Below the pieces are notes generated by a model that was not told the DNA's origin, ran no database searches, and saw nothing but the letters and a program-made list of their open reading frames with translations. Of a stretch of 64,000 nucleotides of DNA, positions 25,021-64,000 are shown one piece after another (within the stretch, counting starts at the first letter, position 1; each line of letters opens with the position of its first letter). This stretch comes from Struthio camelus (lineage: Eukaryota > Chordata > Aves > Struthioniformes > Struthionidae): assembly GCF_040807025.1 (NCBI RefSeq), contig NC_090981.1, forward strand, positions 44,321,317 through 44,385,316, in the 5' to 3' direction. Made by a program: the position numbers and the translations under genes.

Positions 25021-25060
25021 CGGCGCGGCGCGGCGCGGCGCGGAGCGGTGCGGAGCGGCG
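25021..25060. repeat. GC pentamer array, (CGGNG)n
   Basis: Eight consecutive pentamers of the form CGGCG, CGGAG or CGGTG, ending 15 bases before the THBS4 start codon. The array is in the probable 5' untranslated leader and could form stable GC-rich structure. Confidence 0.8.
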
Positions 25061-25075
25061 CGCCCCACGGCCGCC

Positions 25076-62574
<37,499 letters not shown>

Positions 62575-62608
62575 GAAAGAAAGGCAAACTAACATTGCTA
62601 TTGCAAAC

Positions 62609-62614
62609 AATAAA
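62609..62614 (+). terminator. THBS4: Proximal poly(A) signal of THBS4
   Basis: AATAAA 35 bases after the stop codon. Usable, but close to the stop; the second hexamer at 62713 is an alternative. Confidence 0.4.
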
Positions 62615-62712
62615 ACAATGTATTTTAAATCCTTATATGGTTGTTGTTGCAAGAGTGCAGCCCGCAGCTTTTTCTCATTGATGTAACTATGTCAAACTTT
62701 TTTTTGTATGAA

Positions 62713-62718
62713 AATAAA
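62713..62718 (+). terminator. THBS4: Main candidate poly(A) signal of THBS4
   Basis: AATAAA in an A-rich context, followed within about 30 bases by GACTGGGGCTTA. Confidence 0.55.
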
Positions 62719-62740
62719 AAGGAGACAAAAGAGACTGGGG

Positions 62741-64000
62741 CTTACTTATTTTCCAAGGTGCTCTTTACACTACATGAATCCTCATAGAGTTTAGACACCT
62801 GCTTAAAACATTCTCAGGATCAGTTTGACTCTGTTGCTATCTTGGATTTAGTATTAACCAATGAGGAGGGAAGAAAGACAAAATTGCCCTGTCTGGTGTG
62901 TGGCAGAAGCTAAGACGTCACAGAGACAGAAGAAGAGAGGCTGCACTGAGCATGGAGTGAGTGTTGGTAGAGATGGGAGCTGCCTGTCAAAGCAGAGCGC
63001 TTCTCAGTAGCTTTTCCAGGCCTACTTACGGGTCCCTGGTAACAAAGGAAGAAGTCTTACCTCCTTTAGGGCTGTTTAACTCCTTGGGAGACCTCTTCCA
63101 AGAGAGCTCTATTAGAGCTCTCCCCTCCCTGCCCTGGAGAACTGAGAGTACACTATCACATCTTGTAACAACAACAACAAAAAAGCTGACCGCAGGGAAT
63201 TGTATTCAGATCTCAAACGCTGCGTGACTTGCACTTGAAAAGCCAGATTAAAACAAACAAACCAAACACATGGAGATAAAGGCAGAATCATCCCTGCAGA
63301 GAAAAAAATCCTAACTTTCACAGACTCAAAGCCAGGCTTTGACCTGCTGTCCCCATTCAGTGCTGAGCTCTTTGAACAGGTATTACAATCTTATGAAAAT
63401 AAGTCACTAAATTAAAAAAAAAAAGATTGAATTAAGTGTTCGGAACCATTAGGAAAGAAATGGGAAAAATGAAAGAAAGCAAAAAAAAAAAAAAAAAAAA
63501 GCCTCATCACTGCACTGTGTAAAAGACAGTGTGCCCTTCTCTTCTAGTGCAGCCTTTTTCAGAATGGAGCTAGGAAAGGAAGGTAAGACAACAGCCAAGA
63601 AAAGCTGCAGGAAAAAAAAAAGTCCAGGTGATAGAACAAGTCCTTTAAGAAGGGCAAGAGGAAACAGTGCTTTCACTTGGCAAGAAAAGAGGCAGAGGGA
63701 TATGATTGGCGGGGAGGGGAAGAGAGGGGGCTAAAAAAATCACAAGTAGCGCTGACACAATGACCAGCAACTCTTGTTTCCCAGTACAAGACTTGGAGCG
63801 GGGGGGGAGGGGGCAACTGTATTGAATTATCAGCTGACCATATCGAAAGAAGGAGAAGGTTCCTGTTCCCATTACAATAAAAATACCCTTAAGGCTTTGA
63901 TGCTATCAGAGGACTTGGCTACAGGGAGAGCTTTAACCACATTTTTCACTGCAAAGGCTTCTGCCATGAGGGCAGCCCTGGGCCCAGTCCCCTCAGGCAG
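62741..64000. other. Intergenic region downstream of THBS4
   Basis: Purine-rich with A20 (about 63481-63500) and a G8-A-G5 run (63800-63813). No gene was recognised. In mammals SERINC5 follows on the opposite strand, but no SERINC5 exon was seen here. Confidence 0.5.

Larger units (their letters stand above)
62575..62740 (+). other. THBS4: THBS4 3' untranslated region (probable)
   Basis: About 165 bases between the stop codon and the probable cleavage site. Short for a vertebrate matrix gene; a longer form cannot be excluded. Confidence 0.5.

Noticed and set aside
62741-64000. Possible 3' end of SERINC5 on the minus strand
   Set aside because: Expected from mammalian gene order, but no minus-strand AATAAA in a suitable context and no SERINC-like coding sequence was seen.

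Overview
This is a vertebrate nuclear locus, most likely from a bird. It has intron-rich genes with GT-AG splice sites, CpG-island promoters and fragments of CR1-type LINEs. It carries two protein genes arranged head to head: MTX3 (metaxin 3) on the minus strand, 9 coding exons between 11971 and 20039, and THBS4 (thrombospondin-4) on the plus strand, 22 coding exons between 25076 and 62574. I assembled both exon by exon. Every junction obeys GT-AG, every phase closes, and the proteins come out at 312 and 951 residues, which fits metaxin-3 and thrombospondin-4 (about 961 in human). I recognised the proteins by comparison with remembered human family members, not by a search.

Layout. 1-10000 is intergenic and lies beyond the 3' end of MTX3. 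No known gene was recognised there, but it holds an unassigned CpG island (about 7.54-7.99 kb) with a strong G-run at its edge, and a TATA plus CRE-like element (8537-8573) upstream of a 128-codon open frame. 10000-11970 is the probable MTX3 3'UTR. 11971-20039 is MTX3, with its CpG-island promoter at 19.69-20.29 kb. 20.3-24.7 kb is the spacer between the two genes. 24.69-25.35 kb is the THBS4 CpG-island promoter with exon 1. 25.1-62.6 kb is THBS4, and its 3'UTR and poly(A) signals end near 62.74 kb. 62.74-64.0 kb is intergenic, purine-rich and without a recognisable gene. In mammals CMYA5 and SERINC5 flank this pair, and no exon of either was identified here.

Biology. THBS4 encodes a secreted, calcium-binding, pentameric matricellular protein of muscle, tendon and neural matrix. 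MTX3 encodes a metaxin-family protein of the mitochondrial outer-membrane import and assembly machinery. The two are neighbours because of an old paralogous arrangement (MTX1 lies beside THBS3 in mammals), not because their products are known to work together.

Points worth a second look: a KGD tripeptide where human TSP-4 has RGD; a longer loop in the third EGF module at the site of the human A387P variant; a CpG-rich block in THBS4 intron 7 followed by a perfect palindrome with MYB-like half sites and a full CTCF-consensus match; a possible terminating cassette exon in intron 3; a diverged duplicated repeat on either side of exon 3; and matching GC pentamer arrays at both promoters. I did not find a clearly new biological system; these are candidate regulatory or isoform-level features.
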